64,000 nt of DNA from positions 26,123,753-26,187,752 of the forward strand of contig NC_090290.1 of the NCBI RefSeq assembly GCF_037392515.1. The letters are read 5' to 3'. Source of the DNA: Haliotis asinina (lineage: Eukaryota > Mollusca > Gastropoda > Lepetellida > Haliotidae). A program made the position numbers and the translations under genes. The notes beneath the pieces were generated by a model. The model made no database searches. It worked only from the letters and a program-made list of their open reading frames with translations, and was not told where the DNA came from. Below are positions 34,798 to 47,782 of this stretch, one piece after another. Every line of letters begins with the position of its first letter. Position 1 is the stretch's first letter.

Positions 34798-35930
34798 TTA
34801 TTTGATGGCCTGGATATGTGGGAGCTTGTGCGTGCCGTCACAGAAAGGTTTGTTGTTAGTCTGTTTACAGTTACACAGCCAGTACTCCTTGGTCTCCTCC
34901 ACACTAAACCGAACTGGACCCCATTTGGGCATGTTCTTAGTTTCTGAAGTCCCCCATAGAGTCTTGTGGGTACCGTCGCACAGGGGCTGTAACAGAACAT
35001 GATATTGTAACACAGACATGCTGTAACAGAAACATAGCAACAGTACACACACAGCCTCTAACGGAAATATTTGACATTTACCCCCATGTCTGTTAGTGCT
35101 GGTTTGACCTCTCTGTCGTGGTTTGAAGTCATGGGGGAAATCATTTTCATTGAGATATTGGACAATATTATATTTGTTCACAATTTCTGTAAACGCGCCA
35201 AATGACAAAAATCACTGAAACAGTCTCTGATAAAAAGAAGAGGGATTTGCTCTTTCATAACAAAAGAAATCCTTGGACAACACAGAGTAGTGTCTGTTTT
35301 TCAAATTGTCCAAGTATTTCACTTGCATTAACACCATAGATAGCAAATATAATATTCTACACACACAGTAGGTTAAGAAAACACAACTCTACAACACAGA
35401 GGCTGTAGCCAGTGGCCAACGTGACATGAACAGAAGAGAGGTCCATCTCAGTGATTGCCTGAGAGGAGAGTCACTAATAGGGGTGACTGCCTCACCATGG
35501 AAAACAAATCTCTGTACATGGAACAAGCAATACAATAAACAAAGTTGGCAACAGAAAGAATGCTATAGCACAGGTGTTGGAAGTTATTGGAACAGGCTGG
35601 AGTAGAACATAATGTACCCAACACTGTCTGCAACATGAACACAGTTAAACTTCACACATGAAGTATCCAAAGACAGAATGTTCCTTAAATCCTTCTGTAG
35701 ATAAACCATAGCTATGCACTTACTTGTGTGTGACTATGCCCACAAGCACACCAAGCGTATTTCTTCCCAGACTTCAGCTCTATACGAAATGGTTTCTTGT
35801 CATATATCTTTCCCTTTGGTTGGTCAGTTGAGAATTCATTGACAAATTTGGGTGTTTCTCTGTGTTGTTTGAACTTGTTTTTCTTCTTCTTTTCAGTCAC
35901 AAAGTCATCAACATTCAATGTCCGTGTTTG
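34798..35930 (-). CDS. CISD3: CDGSH iron-sulfur domain protein 3 (mitochondrial), first exon missing
   Basis: Two exons on the minus strand: 35930-35724 (69 codons) and 34986-34798 (62 codons plus TAA), both in phase 0. CISD3/MiNT is a matrix protein that carries two 2Fe-2S clusters, each held by three Cys and one His. Both CDGSH motifs are complete: CACGHSHTQPLCDGTH, which spans the splice junction, and CNCKQTNNKPFCDGTH. KPFRIELKSGKKYAW just before the first motif matches the family. Visible length is 131 residues, about that of the whole human protein; here the first exon is preceded by a Lys-rich stretch (TEKKKKNKF), so the mitochondrial presequence must lie in an upstream exon (above 35931) that I did not find. 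This gene has no splice-site array. Confidence 0.88.
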
Positions 35931-36013
35931 CTGAAACATTAAAGAAATATATCTACACATGACATTTCCAACAGTCGTGTATATGCAACCCAGCCATATC
36001 AGGACAGTAACTA

Positions 36014-36195
36014 GAGTGAGTGAGTTTAGGAGCTATATGGTGGTAGTCTGTAAATAATCCAGTCTGGATCAGACAATTCAGTGATCAACAGCAAGAACAT
36101 CAGTCTATGCATTTGGGATATGGTGACATGTGTCCACATAATCAGCAAGCCTGACCACCCAATCTTGTTACAGCAAACAAGGGTTACTGAAGCAG
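36014..36195 (+). repeat. SINE family A copy, internally deleted
   Basis: It starts GAGTGAGTGAGTTTAGGAGC, lacks the GCCGCACTCAGCA block, then follows GTCTGGATCAGACAATTCAG, GATCAACAGCA and CCTGACCACCCAATCTTGTT. Confidence 0.8.
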
Positions 36196-36854
36196 GTTGT
36201 CCAAACTAGAACTATCCTGTGACAAAAGTAACTTGACAACTCATCTCAAGACAACCTGTGGCCACGATGAAGTGATGCAGATGTGAATCACTGACTAAAG
36301 TGCAAATTATCAAAGACAAACATGTTATATGAAACAGACTAAATCAACTCCAATTATAAAACAGACTGCATATTTCTTATAGGAAGAAGTGATTGAGAAT
36401 AGAGTTACAACATTTCTTTTTTGAACAACTATACAGTCAGTATCTTGTAATATTTCTTGTTGTCAACTGGCACTGATATTCCATCATTCCATCAACGTAA
36501 GAAATCAAAAGATTTCTAAAATGGTTCTGGGAGTACTGTACTTTACTGGACACACTTTTTCTGCTTAATTAGTTATGCAAAGGCCTGAGTGTGCTTTGCC
36601 GGATCACTGACTTCGTCAGTTAGTAGCGTAATTAATAGATGCTCTACCTTAGGAACACCATCTCAGTTAATATGCAGCATTTCAGTTAATGAGTGCTCGT
36701 TTAATGATTACTTTGCACAGCAGTGAGTCGTGATACATGTGCATACGTGAAAACAAACAATTGCACAAGTGTCTCGCTATGCCACACCTTTTCCATTTCT
36801 TCCAACAACCCCTCCCCTCCCCTCCACACCCAACACCACCATTCCTTCTTTTGT

Positions 36855-36965
36855 TCCAGATCATTGGCAGATCCAGAGGGGGTTGTTCTGGGTGCTCGAA
36901 TGCCCCCCTTTTGAAAATGACTTATGAACCCCTTCTTTCAAAATTCCTTGATCTGCCCAAGTAAA
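36855..36965. repeat. Short interspersed repeat fragment (candidate)
   Basis: GGCAGATCCAGAGGGGGTTG, then TGCCCCCCTTTTGAAAATGA, resembles a short repeat I have seen in many invertebrate genomes (GGATCCGGAGGGGGTT followed by CCCCCCTTTT). Recall only. Confidence 0.35.
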
Positions 36966-37009
36966 TGGAGTGAAATGTGTTTCAATTCAATGATATCATA
37001 TTACACTGA

Positions 37010-37275
37010 TGAAAGGGTACCAAACCCTGACTCTTAACCCAAAAGATCAGAAAGGGATTGGAAAGGGTACCAAACCCTGACTCTTAACCCAAAAGATCAG
37101 AAAGGGATTGGAAAGGGTACCAAACCCTGACTCTTAACCCAAAAGATCAGAAAGGGATTGGAAAGGGTACCAAACCCAGACTCTTAACCCAAAAGATCAG
37201 AAAGGGATTGGAAAGGGTACCAAACCCTGACTCTTAGCCCAAAAGATCAGAAAGGGATTGGAAAGGGTACCAAAC
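37010..37275. repeat. Minisatellite, 50-bp unit x 5
   Basis: GGGTACCAAACCCTGACTCT recurs every 50 bp from about 37016 to 37216, with almost no divergence, then a diverged end (GGGTACCAAACCATAACC). Confidence 0.95.
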
Positions 37276-37739
37276 CATAACCACACAACCTAACCCAAAT
37301 TGTTGGCATGGGCACCTAAACTTATGCATCAGAAAGCCAAAGCCTAACCCTAAGGTTTGTAAAGGGTTGTCTGCCCTGGAAGAAGTGCTGTTGGAGAACA
37401 GTGGAGCATGAGGAAAGCAGTCATAAAGAAGGCAGGCATTGCTGGCTGGTGCAGTGCTTGGTAAACTGCCAAGGTTACAACTCACAGTTTATAGTCAGAG
37501 TTTAACATCATATATATAGTAGAGGGGTACAAATACATAAATCTGTTATTGACATCATCATAAATGAAACTGTCATTATAACTACTCATTTCAACTTTTA
37601 ATTACCTTAAATTGACCATTTTATAACAGTGCACAATTCTCTCCTGTGAGCAAAATTTCAACCAGTCAGAGGGGCGCGTCTCTGTGATGTAATGTGAGGC
37701 ATACATAAGTACACAGTTATGTAACAGCATATCCTATAA
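37276..37739. other. Intergenic, nothing recognised
   Basis: No repeat or coding sequence that I can name between the 50-bp array and the LINE remnant. Confidence 0.5.
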
Positions 37740-40085
37740 GTGAGAAATCTGGTGTTACAATAAGGGTAATTATGAAATGCTCAAGTATCTTATAGAAAAT
37801 ACAGAATGGAAGGACTTATATAATGGATGCTCAAATGTTAATGATGCTTGTTCACTGTTTTATAACAAATGTACCCAACATGTCAAATCATGCATTCCTT
37901 CAAAAATAGTAACTACACGTCCAAATGACAAACCATGGTATGACTCTAATTTGAGGAGGGAATCCCGAAAAAGTGACTGATTACGGAGAAAGGCCAAGAA
38001 AAAATAAAAGCGAGCGATAAAAAAGCTTATAAACACCAGAGAAATAGAGTAAACAACATGAAATGCTATGCGAAAAAAAAACTTTTACTCCAATATTAAT
38101 GGCCTACTATTAGAATTATACTCTGAAAATAAATCTTCACATTGGAAATTATTACGTTATATTGTTAAAAACTCGGGCTCTACTCCGCACATTCCCCCTC
38201 TCTAGCAGAATATTGATGATGAATTTCCAACACTATTTTCTGATCTGGAAAAAGCTGAAAAACTTAATACATATTTCAAATCAATATGTCGTTTGAATGA
38301 TAAAGATGTACCATTACCACATTTTCCATCAAGGACCGATATGCAGTTAGAGAAAATAGTAATTTCTGAGATGGAAATATCTGATGTTATAAAAACCTTA
38401 CAGCTAAATAAAGCTTCAGGGCCTAATAGAATAAGTCATAAATTATTAAAGAACACCATTGATTCCCTACCTAAACCCCTGTGTTTATTGTTTAACCTAT
38501 CACTGCAATATAGTGTGTATCCAAACAAATGGAAAAGTGCATATGTCATGCCACTGCATAAGAAAGGTGATCACTCTATTGTTTCCAGTTATAGACCTAT
38601 TTCTCTTATAAGTTGTATAGGAAAACTGTTTGAAATAGTGGTATATAAACACTTGTGTAACTATTTTCATGTTAACAAACTTTTATAAAAGTATCAATCA
38701 GGCTTTCAAGCAGGTCACTCAACTGTCCATCAATTAATTGAACTTTACCATCATATTTGTACATCACTCGACAGCAAAGAAAAAATAAAATATTGTATGA
38801 TATTTTGCGATGTATCCAAAGCTTTTGATCGTGTGTGGCACAAAGGACTCGTTCGTAAATTAGAGATGTATGGTATCAGAGGCCAGCTTTTACAATGGCT
38901 ATCGAGTTATATAAGTGATCGCAGTCAACATGTCTTCGTAAACGAAGCTATATCCAAGCCCAGGTATTTAACAGCTGGTGTCCCACAGTTATCAGTATTG
39001 GGACCCCTCTTATTCGTGGTCTATGTTAACGATATTGCTGATCAATTAGATTGTGCAACAAGACTTTTTGCTGACGATACCTTGCTTGGAAAATCAAGCT
39101 TGGAAAGATCTTCATCAGACCACACTTTGAATATGCTTGTGAATTGTGGGATGGTTGTACTGTACAACAGAAAGAAAACTTAAAGAAACTTCAGTTAGAA
39201 GCTGCCAGAATAGTAACGGGTCTGCCTAGATATACCTCTCGGTAATTCTGTATTATGAGACAGGATGGGAAAATCTTGAACGAAGAAAAAAAAAGAAAAC
39301 TTTGTCTATTTTATAAAATTCAAAATAATTTGGCCCCTGTATACTTCAAAGATATTACTCAAGATAGTGTGGGATCAAGATCTAATTATAACCTTAGGGA
39401 TGCTAACAATATAATCGTCCCTTCTGCAAGGCTAAGACTTTCGTTTGACTCCTTTTTCCATCAACTGTAAGAATGTGAGATAATATTCCTGAGACCGAAA
39501 GAAATCGACCTTCATTGCAAAGTTTCAAGTCATACCTAAAATGCAAGCAGCCTGTAGCTCCATCATAATTACTCGTTTGGAATTAGAAAACTTAATATTA
39601 TACACACAAAGTTGAGATATATGTCTAGTCAGCTAAATTATGATCTGTATCGTTTCAAAATGAAAGATTGCCTCTTGTTACTGTGGCAATGCTGGTGAAA
39701 ATGTTCATCACTTCCTATTGGAGTGTAAATTGTATAACATTCAAAGAGAGATATCAATGTTAAATCTAAAAAGTACTGTAAAACAAGATTCTCCAATCAC
39801 ACTGTCATTGATGTTATATTGAAGTCCTGATATGACCACTGAACAGAATGAATATGTTTTTAAATGTGTGCAAACCTACATTCAACAATCAAAACGTTTT
39901 GTGTGATTACATAAATTGCATTCCTTCCTTTCTTTCATTTTCCTGCCCCTTCTCTCTATTCTTTTCTAAGATGTATAAAATTAAACATATACGTATGTAA
40001 ATAGTAGGGAGCGGGTATTTTAAGTTAGATAACTTGTCCCCAATCCCGTTCACGTTCGTGAATAAAATATGTTTAAAACCAATAT
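37740..40085 (+). mobile_element. Non-LTR retrotransposon (LINE, jockey/CR1-like), 5'-truncated and internally deleted
   Basis: The reverse-transcriptase ORF is readable in pieces. 38293-38688 holds LNKASGPNRISHKLLK, VMPLHKKGD and YRPISLISCIGKLFE. 38690-39110 holds YQSGFQAGHSTVHQLIELYH, FCDVSKAFDRVWHKGL, SVLGPLLFVVYVNDI and LFADDTLLG, so the FADD active site is intact. Soon after FADD the text jumps to FIRPHFEYACELWDGC, LEAARIVTGLP and LFYKIQNNLAPVYF, so ~100-150 codons of the usual thumb region are deleted. 39660-39740 holds CYCGNAGENVHHFLLEC, a C/H-rich end. The endonuclease domain is missing. Several stops and frameshifts show it is dead. It ends near AATAAAATATG at ~40060. Confidence 0.88.
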
Positions 40086-41738
40086 CAATTTGGGTTGTTG
40101 TAGTATTTGGGTACATTTCCAGGGCTAGATATCTTATAGCTTATAGGCTTGTCTGAACCTGCAGTCATGACAATTGTTTTGAAAAGTGAAAGCTTTACGT
40201 TTTCACAATCTACTGCCATTTAATTTTATCACCTGCATTGCTTACTTTCGGAGATACAACTTGTTTTCCTAGAAGGTTCTGTCACAATTGCTTGCTGTCA
40301 TCATGGTTATAAATCATACAGTAATAAGCGGTGTCATGCAAAATCGTTTTGGTTATAATTCAGAAACATATTTAACTAGGAGTATGAAGTAGTGTTGATA
40401 TTTTAACTTGAAGAAAAAAACCACATAATCTTATTGATTCTCAAACTGAATTTAGACTGTAACACCACAATTTCAAAAAATGGCAGCGCCAAGTCACGAA
40501 CATACGCCAGTCTGAGAGTAAATGCTATTTACGATTGTTTTCACCGAGTTACAAAATCCAAACTACCTTATACTTGTAGTAAAACATGAATTTGATCCCT
40601 ACTTGCTTCCTACTCCCAAACAACATATTTAGCATGAACTGAGGGGTTCTGTGGAAACCTGTGCATGGTGATACCATCATCTGACACCTGGGAGCATTTG
40701 ACAGCAACCTAATGATGCGGCATGTCCATGTAGATGTCAAGAAATCAGCAAATTGATGAGTTTGTTACACATAATTTCCTAAAAATCGTTCCTCACATGA
40801 CATCACTGCAGTTCACTGCAGTGCTCTGGCAACAGAGTTACGTAACCTGTCTGTGGTTTTGCTGGCAGGCGAGCGTGAAGCACACCACTTTTTGGCACTT
40901 TTAATTGCTTGGTATTAATTATCCACGGGCTTGTAAAGAAAAAAAATGGTGTTCTGTTTAACTTAAGACTAACCACTTCTTTCATATGTAATGGTTAAAA
41001 GAGTATAAAAATTGTAAGTTTATTAATTCTTTCATGGATGCTTAAGTAGGATTCTTTGAAACAGATACACATCATTATCCAGTCATAATTATCACACACC
41101 TCTGCTTTCTATCAATGTATCATGTCTAATGATTCCATCGATGAGGGCCAGAATTGCTTTTGATTGCCATTACGTCTGACAGCAAGAATGACATAACATT
41201 GACAAGCTCACCGCATTTGACAAGAAACAATAACAATGATCCATGATGACGTAATATTTCATGTTCTAATGGGAATATTCCATTTTCTAATGAAATAATC
41301 CACAATACAAATACTGTGAACTTTATGAAAAAAAGAATTGGATGATAACAATTTATTTTGATAACATGAAATCGTCAAATGCAAAATGTGCGTGTTATGT
41401 CAGTCCCATGTGAAGCTTATCTGTGTGCATTTTTTAGCTTGTGTTATGAGCAGTTACCGACAATGTTCCGACAAACAAACGATTCTTCAGCAGCGAAGTG
41501 ACCGGCATGCATCGGCTAATGTACAGCGCCATATTGTAGTGCTGCACGGAATAAATGAGCTATATAAAACAGTATTTGTGACACGCCGAAGAATGACTAA
41601 TTGTTGAATGTAGTATCCACATTCCATAATCATATATAAAATTAATAAAATCTGCCCTACCCGAACTTATCTACTGTGAAAACGCTACTATAAAAACCTA
41701 TCGCAATTGCGGAAACTCGTATCTTCGGTCCTATCCTT
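40086..41738. other. Upstream flank of SPAG6; no gene recognised
   Basis: AT-rich, no coding sequence that I recognise. ACAAACAAACG near 41472 could be a forkhead site. Confidence 0.45.
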
Positions 41739-41760
41739 GTTGCTAACCGCTCATAGCAAC
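41739..41760. promoter_or_regulatory. Paired RFX-like half-sites upstream of SPAG6 (candidate)
   Basis: GTTGCTA (41739-41745) and TAGCAAC (41754-41760) form a perfect inverted pair 77-98 bp before the SPAG6 start codon. RFX factors bind X-boxes made of such half-sites and drive ciliary genes, often with FOXJ1. The gap here (8 bp) is wider than the usual 1-3, so it may act as two half-sites. A GTAAACG (forkhead-like) lies at 41824. Function is inferred. Confidence 0.35.
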
Positions 41761-41836
41761 GTTGTTCAGTACTCGTAAAAACTCACAAGGGTGAGTGGCC
41801 ATCGTTCACTTTTGCAAGAAGGAGTAAACGAACAGA

Positions 41837-42549
41837 ATGAGTCAACGACAAGTGTTACAAGGTATTGTGCCTAGAGTGATTTTCACTAATTCACTCAGAC
41901 GTGGACATTTCATATAATTCTAAACCTCCCGCGTAAGAACTGAATCTTGTTAGTTCTTTTTCACTTCATGACATATGTTGCCTTATGATTACATTCCCAC
42001 TGAATTTGTATGCTCTATATTTTCCCACTTCGCTACTCAGAATGCTACAACATGATCGCAGAATGTTAGATAAACTTAAATTGTTTAGTAACACAACTGA
42101 ATAATATGAATAAATTCCATAAAACCTTAATTTGGGACTTCAACTTTCACACACAAAGTCCAGGACAAGGTTCTTGTGTATTTAGGCTCCAGGTCATCAA
42201 AAACAGAGTTATTTTGTTGGACTGTGTTCTAGAAAACAAAACATTTTGGTTCACCTACAGAATATCTACCAGAAGTGGTTTTTAGTGCCTTACCACCCTA
42301 ACCCTAATGCTAACCCTGAAACTTAGCCTAACCTATCCCTATCCCTAATCCATATCCTAACCCAAATAAACAGTAAACTCGTTTGCTGTCAAAGATGGTG
42401 GAAGGTGTCTGGTATTCTGTAATCTTACCACTTTTTGTGCCATGAGCTATTGATAAGGAGACACCCTGGTCCCATCACTGTTCCTTGTCCTTTGCACCTG
42501 TGTCTGAATCAGAAATAACATTAACATTCTCAACAACAACAACAACAGC

Positions 42550-42591
<42 letters not shown>

Positions 42592-45500
42592 AACAACAAC
42601 AACTAAAAACTCAACGAATTGTGAAGCTAAACGTCAAAAGGCCAAGTCATATGTCCAAAAGGTACTGCTGCAGATGTGTTAGCAACACATAGTTACATGC
42701 AGATAGTTGTAACATTTTCTTACTTATTTTGTTTTAGTTTTTGAACAGTACCAGAAGAGTCGGACCCAGTTTGTCCAGACTGTTGCTGAGCTTGCCTCAA
42801 GGCCACAAAACATCGAGACACTCCAGAATGCAGGAGTCATGTCACTTCTCCGTCCTCTCCTTCTGGACATAGTGCCAACTATTCAGCAGACAGCTGCTCT
42901 AGCTCTGGGACGTCTGGCTAATTATAATGATGACCTGGCTGAAGCTGTAGTGAAGGGAGATATCTTGCCGCAACTTGTCTATTCACTGGCTGAGCAAAAT
43001 GTGAGGATATTGTTTTTATTGGTGTTTGATGATAATCTGAATGTTTTGTTCATTCTTAGGAGAAAAGTGTTTATCAGTATGTATGCAGATGAGGGGGACA
43101 ATATCTTCTACATCAGTTTTTAAGTGTCACCGAAATGGGAAGAGTTATCAGAGAATAATGTAATGTGAACCTTGTTGATATGTCATTCAAACATTTAAGT
43201 GTTTATTTTTCATCTTGTAGCTGTCCATGTGTTATGAATGTTTTATCAACCTGATGAGGGGTCTAGGATAAGCCCCGAAACGTCATGAAAATAAACTCAA
43301 GAAGTTGCTATCCACAAAATTTGTCCTTTATGAATATTTTATCATTATTAATTTTCATCATTTCAGCGTTTCTACAAGAAGGCTGCAGCTTTTGTTCTTC
43401 GAGCTGTTGCAAAACACTCACCTCAGCTGGCCCAGTCTGTGGTAGATTGCGGAGCTCTTGATGCGCTGGTCATCTGTCTGGAGGAGTTTGACCCTGGTGT
43501 TAAGGAGTCAGCAGCTTGGGCTCTTGGCTACATTGCCAGGCACAATGCAGGTTGGTCTTTGCATGATGAACAGTGTGAAAGATGAAATTTGTCTTTGTAG
43601 TGTTTTCACTGTGTCATTCTTGCTGTGATTCACAAACCCCTGCTTTTGTTTGTCAAATGAGATCTTCGTGTGTTGATTACTTATGTTTATTCCTTGTGCT
43701 TTAACAATTTAAGATAAAAGTTTTGGTAATGTACACTCATATCATTATGACCTAATGTGTACTGTCTGTTGGTTGATTTTCATGTTTATTTAATGTTTAT
43801 TTTTGACAGGATGAATTTTAGGAAGTTTTCCCCCCAAGTAAAAATTATAACAGTTAAGTGTCATCTGTTTTTCATTGAAGAGCTAGCCCAGGCTGTAGTT
43901 GATGCTGGTGCAGTGCCGCTGTTGGTGTTGTGCATCCAGGAGCCAGAGCTGTCACTGAAGAGGATCGCTGCCTCAGCCCTCAGTGATATCTGCAAACACT
44001 CACCAGAGCTGGCCCAGACAGTGGTTGATGCTGGTGCTATTGCTCATCTTGCACAGATGATCCTCAACCCTGATGCAAAACTCAAGGTAACAGCCATCTT
44101 GATGATCTCATTGGTGATGCTATGTAGTGTTTGTGTTTTGTACTGTTTCTATCAATGTAGCAGATATACTGTGAGGTTTAATTTAGTTTTTGAGGACATT
44201 GTACAGTGTTAACATGTACATTTTTCTTTCAGCGTCAAGTGTTTTCAGCACTGAGCCAGATTGCCAAACACTCTGTGGACCTGGCAGAGATGGTGGTGGA
44301 GGCCGAAATATTCCCAGCAGTCCTTACCTGTCTCAAAGACCAAGATGAATATGTTAAGAAGAATGTTGCTACACTCATCAGAGAGATTGCCAAACACACA
44401 CCAGAGGTTGGTTTCATTTTGTCTATAAATGGTTTCAGGCAGTAGATGACTTAAGACTGGTGAACACATTATCATTTAATGATTCTCTACTTCTAAGAAT
44501 AGACAATAGTAAAACATATATGTTTGTTAACCTTACTTTACTGTTAGCTTACTGTAATAAAGAAATGATGATTTGGTGGAAATGATACAAAATGTTAATT
44601 TTGACATTGACACTTGTTTGCAGTTGTCGCAGCTGATTGTCAATGCTGGAGGAGTGGCTGCTGTTGTAGACTATGTTGGGGAATCCAAGGGCAATGTGAG
44701 ACTGCCAGGAATTATGATGCTCGGCTACGTTGCAGCTCACTCGGAAAACTTGGCCATGGCAGTCATTGTATCGAAGGTACAGGATGTTATTTCACAGAAA
44801 GTGAAAACTGTTATAGGGAATGCAAGAATTTTCTTCCAAATTGAAAGGGTTTGTCTTTCCTTAATATCTTGTCATTTTAGAGTTTGCTTTCAAGCTTTGT
44901 TGTAACTTTGTCATGTGGAATGTTAAGTACGCTTTTCTTTGCTCACCAAGGGAGTAGTACAGCTAGCCATCTCGCTGGCTGAGGAACCAGATGACCACAT
45001 CCAGGCTGCAGGAGCGTGGGCACTTGGACAGATTGGACGACACACTCCAGAACATGCTAAGGCTGTAGCAGTGGCTAATGTGCTGCCCAAACTGCTGCAG
45101 TGTTATCTCCGTGCTGATACATCAGAAGATCTCCAGACAAAGGTAGAACATGGCATCTCTGTTCAAGTGTCTTGGAAGTTTCATTTAGTATCAGTACAGA
45201 AAATGTCATGTAATCATTTAGAAGAAGAATATCAAGAAGTGTTTTTCTCTTACCCATGTGTATTGTATCATTTGCAATAGGATTGAAAAGGATCACTATA
45301 TTCCATCAAACTTCACTTTGACAGACTTTAAGGGAAAAGGCAATTTTCATCTAAGTGTTGATGAGTGACTCAGGTTAGTTTTACACTGCAGTCAGCAATA
45401 TTCCACAATACGATGAGATGTGTCAACCAAGTCAGCGTGCCTGACCACCCGATTTAGTTAGTCGACTCTAGGTCTTCAGCAACTCATGCTTGTTGCTATT

Positions 45501-46178
45501 CTACCCCAGATCTTCATGTATCATGTGTTTATGCCATTTTCTTCATCTAGGTGTATATACGTATGACTTCCTTGATATTTCCAGAGTAAGAAAGCCTTGA
45601 AGAACATCTTACAGAAGTGTGTCCACCTGCCTGCCCTGGAACCTCTCCTCCATGATGCTCCGCCCAATATTCTCAAACATGTTGTTGGTCAGTTCAGCAA
45701 AGTCCTGCCCCATGACTCCAAGGCTCGCAGATTGTTTGTCACTAGTGGTGGTTTGAAGAAGATCCAGGAAATCAAGACAGAACCTGGCTCAGCTCTAGCA
45801 GAATATGTCAACACAATCAACAATTGCTACCCAGAAGAAATTGTCAAGTGAGACATGAAAATATTTATGCTAAGCTTTGATAAAACTGAAGGCTTTGGTC
45901 TTTCCTGCCTTGTAGATGCAAATACCTTGCCTTATACTGCTATTGTTGTATCTACAATACAAGGATATGATGAACCATATATCACAGTAACTTACAGTCA
46001 AATAGGATTAGGCTATAACCCTGAATCCAAAGCCCTAGACCCAAAAAACACTCTATTTAGAAAACATAATTTTCAATTGTTGTAATATATGTTTCTTTGT
46101 ATTATTTTCAGATACTACTCCCCAGGCTACTCTGATGCCCTCCTGGAGAGAGTGGAACAATTTGCTCCCAAAGTGTAA
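41837..46178 (+). CDS. SPAG6: Sperm-associated antigen 6 (axonemal central-pair armadillo protein), complete
   Basis: Nine exons: 41837-41861, 42738-43000, 43367-43550, 43881-44086, 44233-44406, 44624-44776, 44951-45142, 45585-45847 and 46112-46178 (TAA). All junctions are GT-AG and in phase, giving 508 aa; human SPAG6 is 509. SPAG6 (PF16 in Chlamydomonas) is built of armadillo repeats and stabilises the C1 microtubule of the 9+2 axoneme. Clear matches along the chain: MSQRQVLQVFEQYQKSRTQF, NIETLQNAGVMSLLRPLL, FYKKAAAFVLRAVAKHSPQL, AAWALGYIARHNAELAQAVV, RIAASALSDICKHSPELAQT, LAEMVVEAEIFPAVLTCLKD, RLPGIMMLGYVAAHSENLAM, AGAWALGQIGRHTPEHAKAV, DAPPNILKHVVGQFSKVLPH and RYYSPGYSD-like YYSPGYSDALLERV at the end. 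The start codon is that of the family. No frame lesion and no splice-site arrays. Confidence 0.97.
42535..42603. repeat. (CAA)n microsatellite in SPAG6 intron 1
   Basis: About 20 units of CAA, with single interruptions (CAG and TAA). The Thr-rich open frame over it is an artefact. Confidence 0.95.
43225..43335. repeat. Interspersed repeat tail in SPAG6 intron 2 (candidate)
   Basis: CTGATGAGGGGTCTAGGATA, then CCCCGAAACGTCATGAAAAT and GAAGTTGCTATCC, is a 3' end I associate with repeats in molluscan genomes. A weaker relative (GATGAAGGGATCTGTAATGA, then CCCGAAATGTG) is at 47380-47420. Confidence 0.5.
45361..45518 (+). repeat. SINE family A copy in SPAG6 intron 7
   Basis: GCAGTCAGCAATATTCCACA, ATGTGTCAACCAAGTCAGCG and GCCTGACCACCCGATTTAGT are present. 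The CTGGACCAGACAATCCAGTG block is deleted. Confidence 0.85.
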
Positions 46179-46870
46179 TAATGCTCTCCTGACAACATAA
46201 CATGGGAATCTTATGGACACTTTTGTGCTGAACTCAAGTCATTTGGTATACATCTTCATGGATAACTTTCAAATATAGTCAACAAGAAAACTGAAAGCCA
46301 TTAGATATTCTAAACTTTGTGTACTGTCATTGGGAGGAAGAGGGCTACTCCTGGACCACCAGCCCATCTCTTTCGCTCATCTCATCTCTACAGGTGTGTT
46401 ATTATGGTAGAATTAATGGTGATTATAAAAATTTTTGTTTATACTGTTCTCTATAATATTGAAGCAGATATTTGCTTGTTTGTTATATAAGCTTTAATAG
46501 TGGTTTGTACAAGTTAATTTACTTTTAATTCTTCAGCTAAACTTTCTACAGCTTGATTCAAAGATCAAGTATGATTTGTTGTTTTAATGGTACCGTCCTA
46601 GATCCTTTGTGGTAATCACTGGGAACCTGACAACAGTTGCTTCAAGGTTAAATGTTTGTGCTGTTATGGACAGTGTTAGTTATGTGATGTATCACCACAC
46701 CATGCTTCGTACTGTCTGGACAATAGTATTTATATCATCTGAATGTGTATTTGTTCTCTTCTGTAAAGGAGAATCGAGACTTTCAAACATATATGCTCAA
46801 GAGAAAGTAAGGAACTTGTGTGATATTTACCAGGACAAGATAATTTTGTTATTAAATCTTATTTAAGAAA
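46179..46870 (+). other. SPAG6 3' UTR region
   Basis: AT-rich, without coding features. No canonical AATAAA close to the stop; ATTAAA near 46852 may be the poly(A) signal. The open frame at 46609-46866 has no family resemblance. Confidence 0.4.
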
Positions 46871-47297
46871 GTGAGTTTGTTTTCCTATTTCATCAATTCT
46901 GTAAGACATGACTTGGTATCTTATCTGCACAAACCTATGGGTGATTTATGTACCTGGCATGAACGTTGAGTTTACGTGCTTCCAGCAGAAGAACGTGGTG
47001 GAGATTTGAATGTTACCATTTCCATGGAACAATTTGTAGAGTTATGTGAATGTCATGTATAACTACAGGAGTACAGGAGTAGTGTTTTATACAGTGTATT
47101 GTAGCAATCAAGTCACAATGTAGTTTCAGGGTTTGGAACAAGATGTTCTCAAAATTGTTAATGAATAAGTCTGTAGTGTTATGTTTGGTCTGTAGTACTG
47201 ATCCCCCTACTTTACACCCTCTCTCATCATATTTCACAGCAACGCAAAAATTGACACACCTTGAATATACATTTAAACTTAAACACTTGTATATATA

Positions 47298-47345
47298 TGT
47301 GTGTGTGTGCGCGTGCGCGTGTGTGCGTGTGCGTGCGTTCATGTG
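47298..47345. repeat. GT/GC microsatellite
   Basis: (TG)n with CG interruptions (GTGCGCGTGCGCGTGTG), alternating purine-pyrimidine throughout. Confidence 0.9.
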
Positions 47346-47460
47346 TGCGTGGTTACACTGAAGATTGATTAAAGGGTGAACTGATGAAGGGATCTGTAAT
47401 GACCCGAAATGTGTGGTAAAGATTTAAGAAGATTAATCCATGAAATATCTTCATCTGTAA

Positions 47461-47522
47461 CATCCTCACGATATGGCTGAAATATTTCCGATGTGACGTT
47501 AAATATTAACTCACTCACTCAT
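47461..47522 (+). repeat. SINE family B tail
   Basis: CACGATATGGCTGAAATATT, CCGATGTGACGTTAAATATT and AACTCACTCACTC; same as 20935-20998. Confidence 0.75.
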
Positions 47523-47709
47523 CTATAACAACTTCTGAATGCATCTGATTTATTGATTGTGTTTTTGTCACCCTAACCAACATAAAATGACATGATTTTG
47601 TTTTTGTCACCCTATCTAAGATAAATACTGTTCACTTACACCTATATCCATAATTATCTTTGATCCAAATCTTTCAAATGTATGTTACCTATACCGGTAC
47701 CCCATACAT

Positions 47710-47782
47710 GTGAGAGGTGTCTAAGGGACTGGGTGATCATGCTGCTGACTTGGTTAATGGATGTCATTGTAAACCACATGTT
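47710..47782 (-). repeat. SINE family A remnant
   Basis: GCTGACTTGGTTAATGGATG next to TCATTGTAAACCACATG is a decayed form of the ATGTGTCAACCAAGTCAGC block in reverse. Confidence 0.4.

Noticed and set aside
37777-39470. Four separate small genes with reverse-transcriptase similarity
   Set aside because: They are pieces of one decayed LINE.
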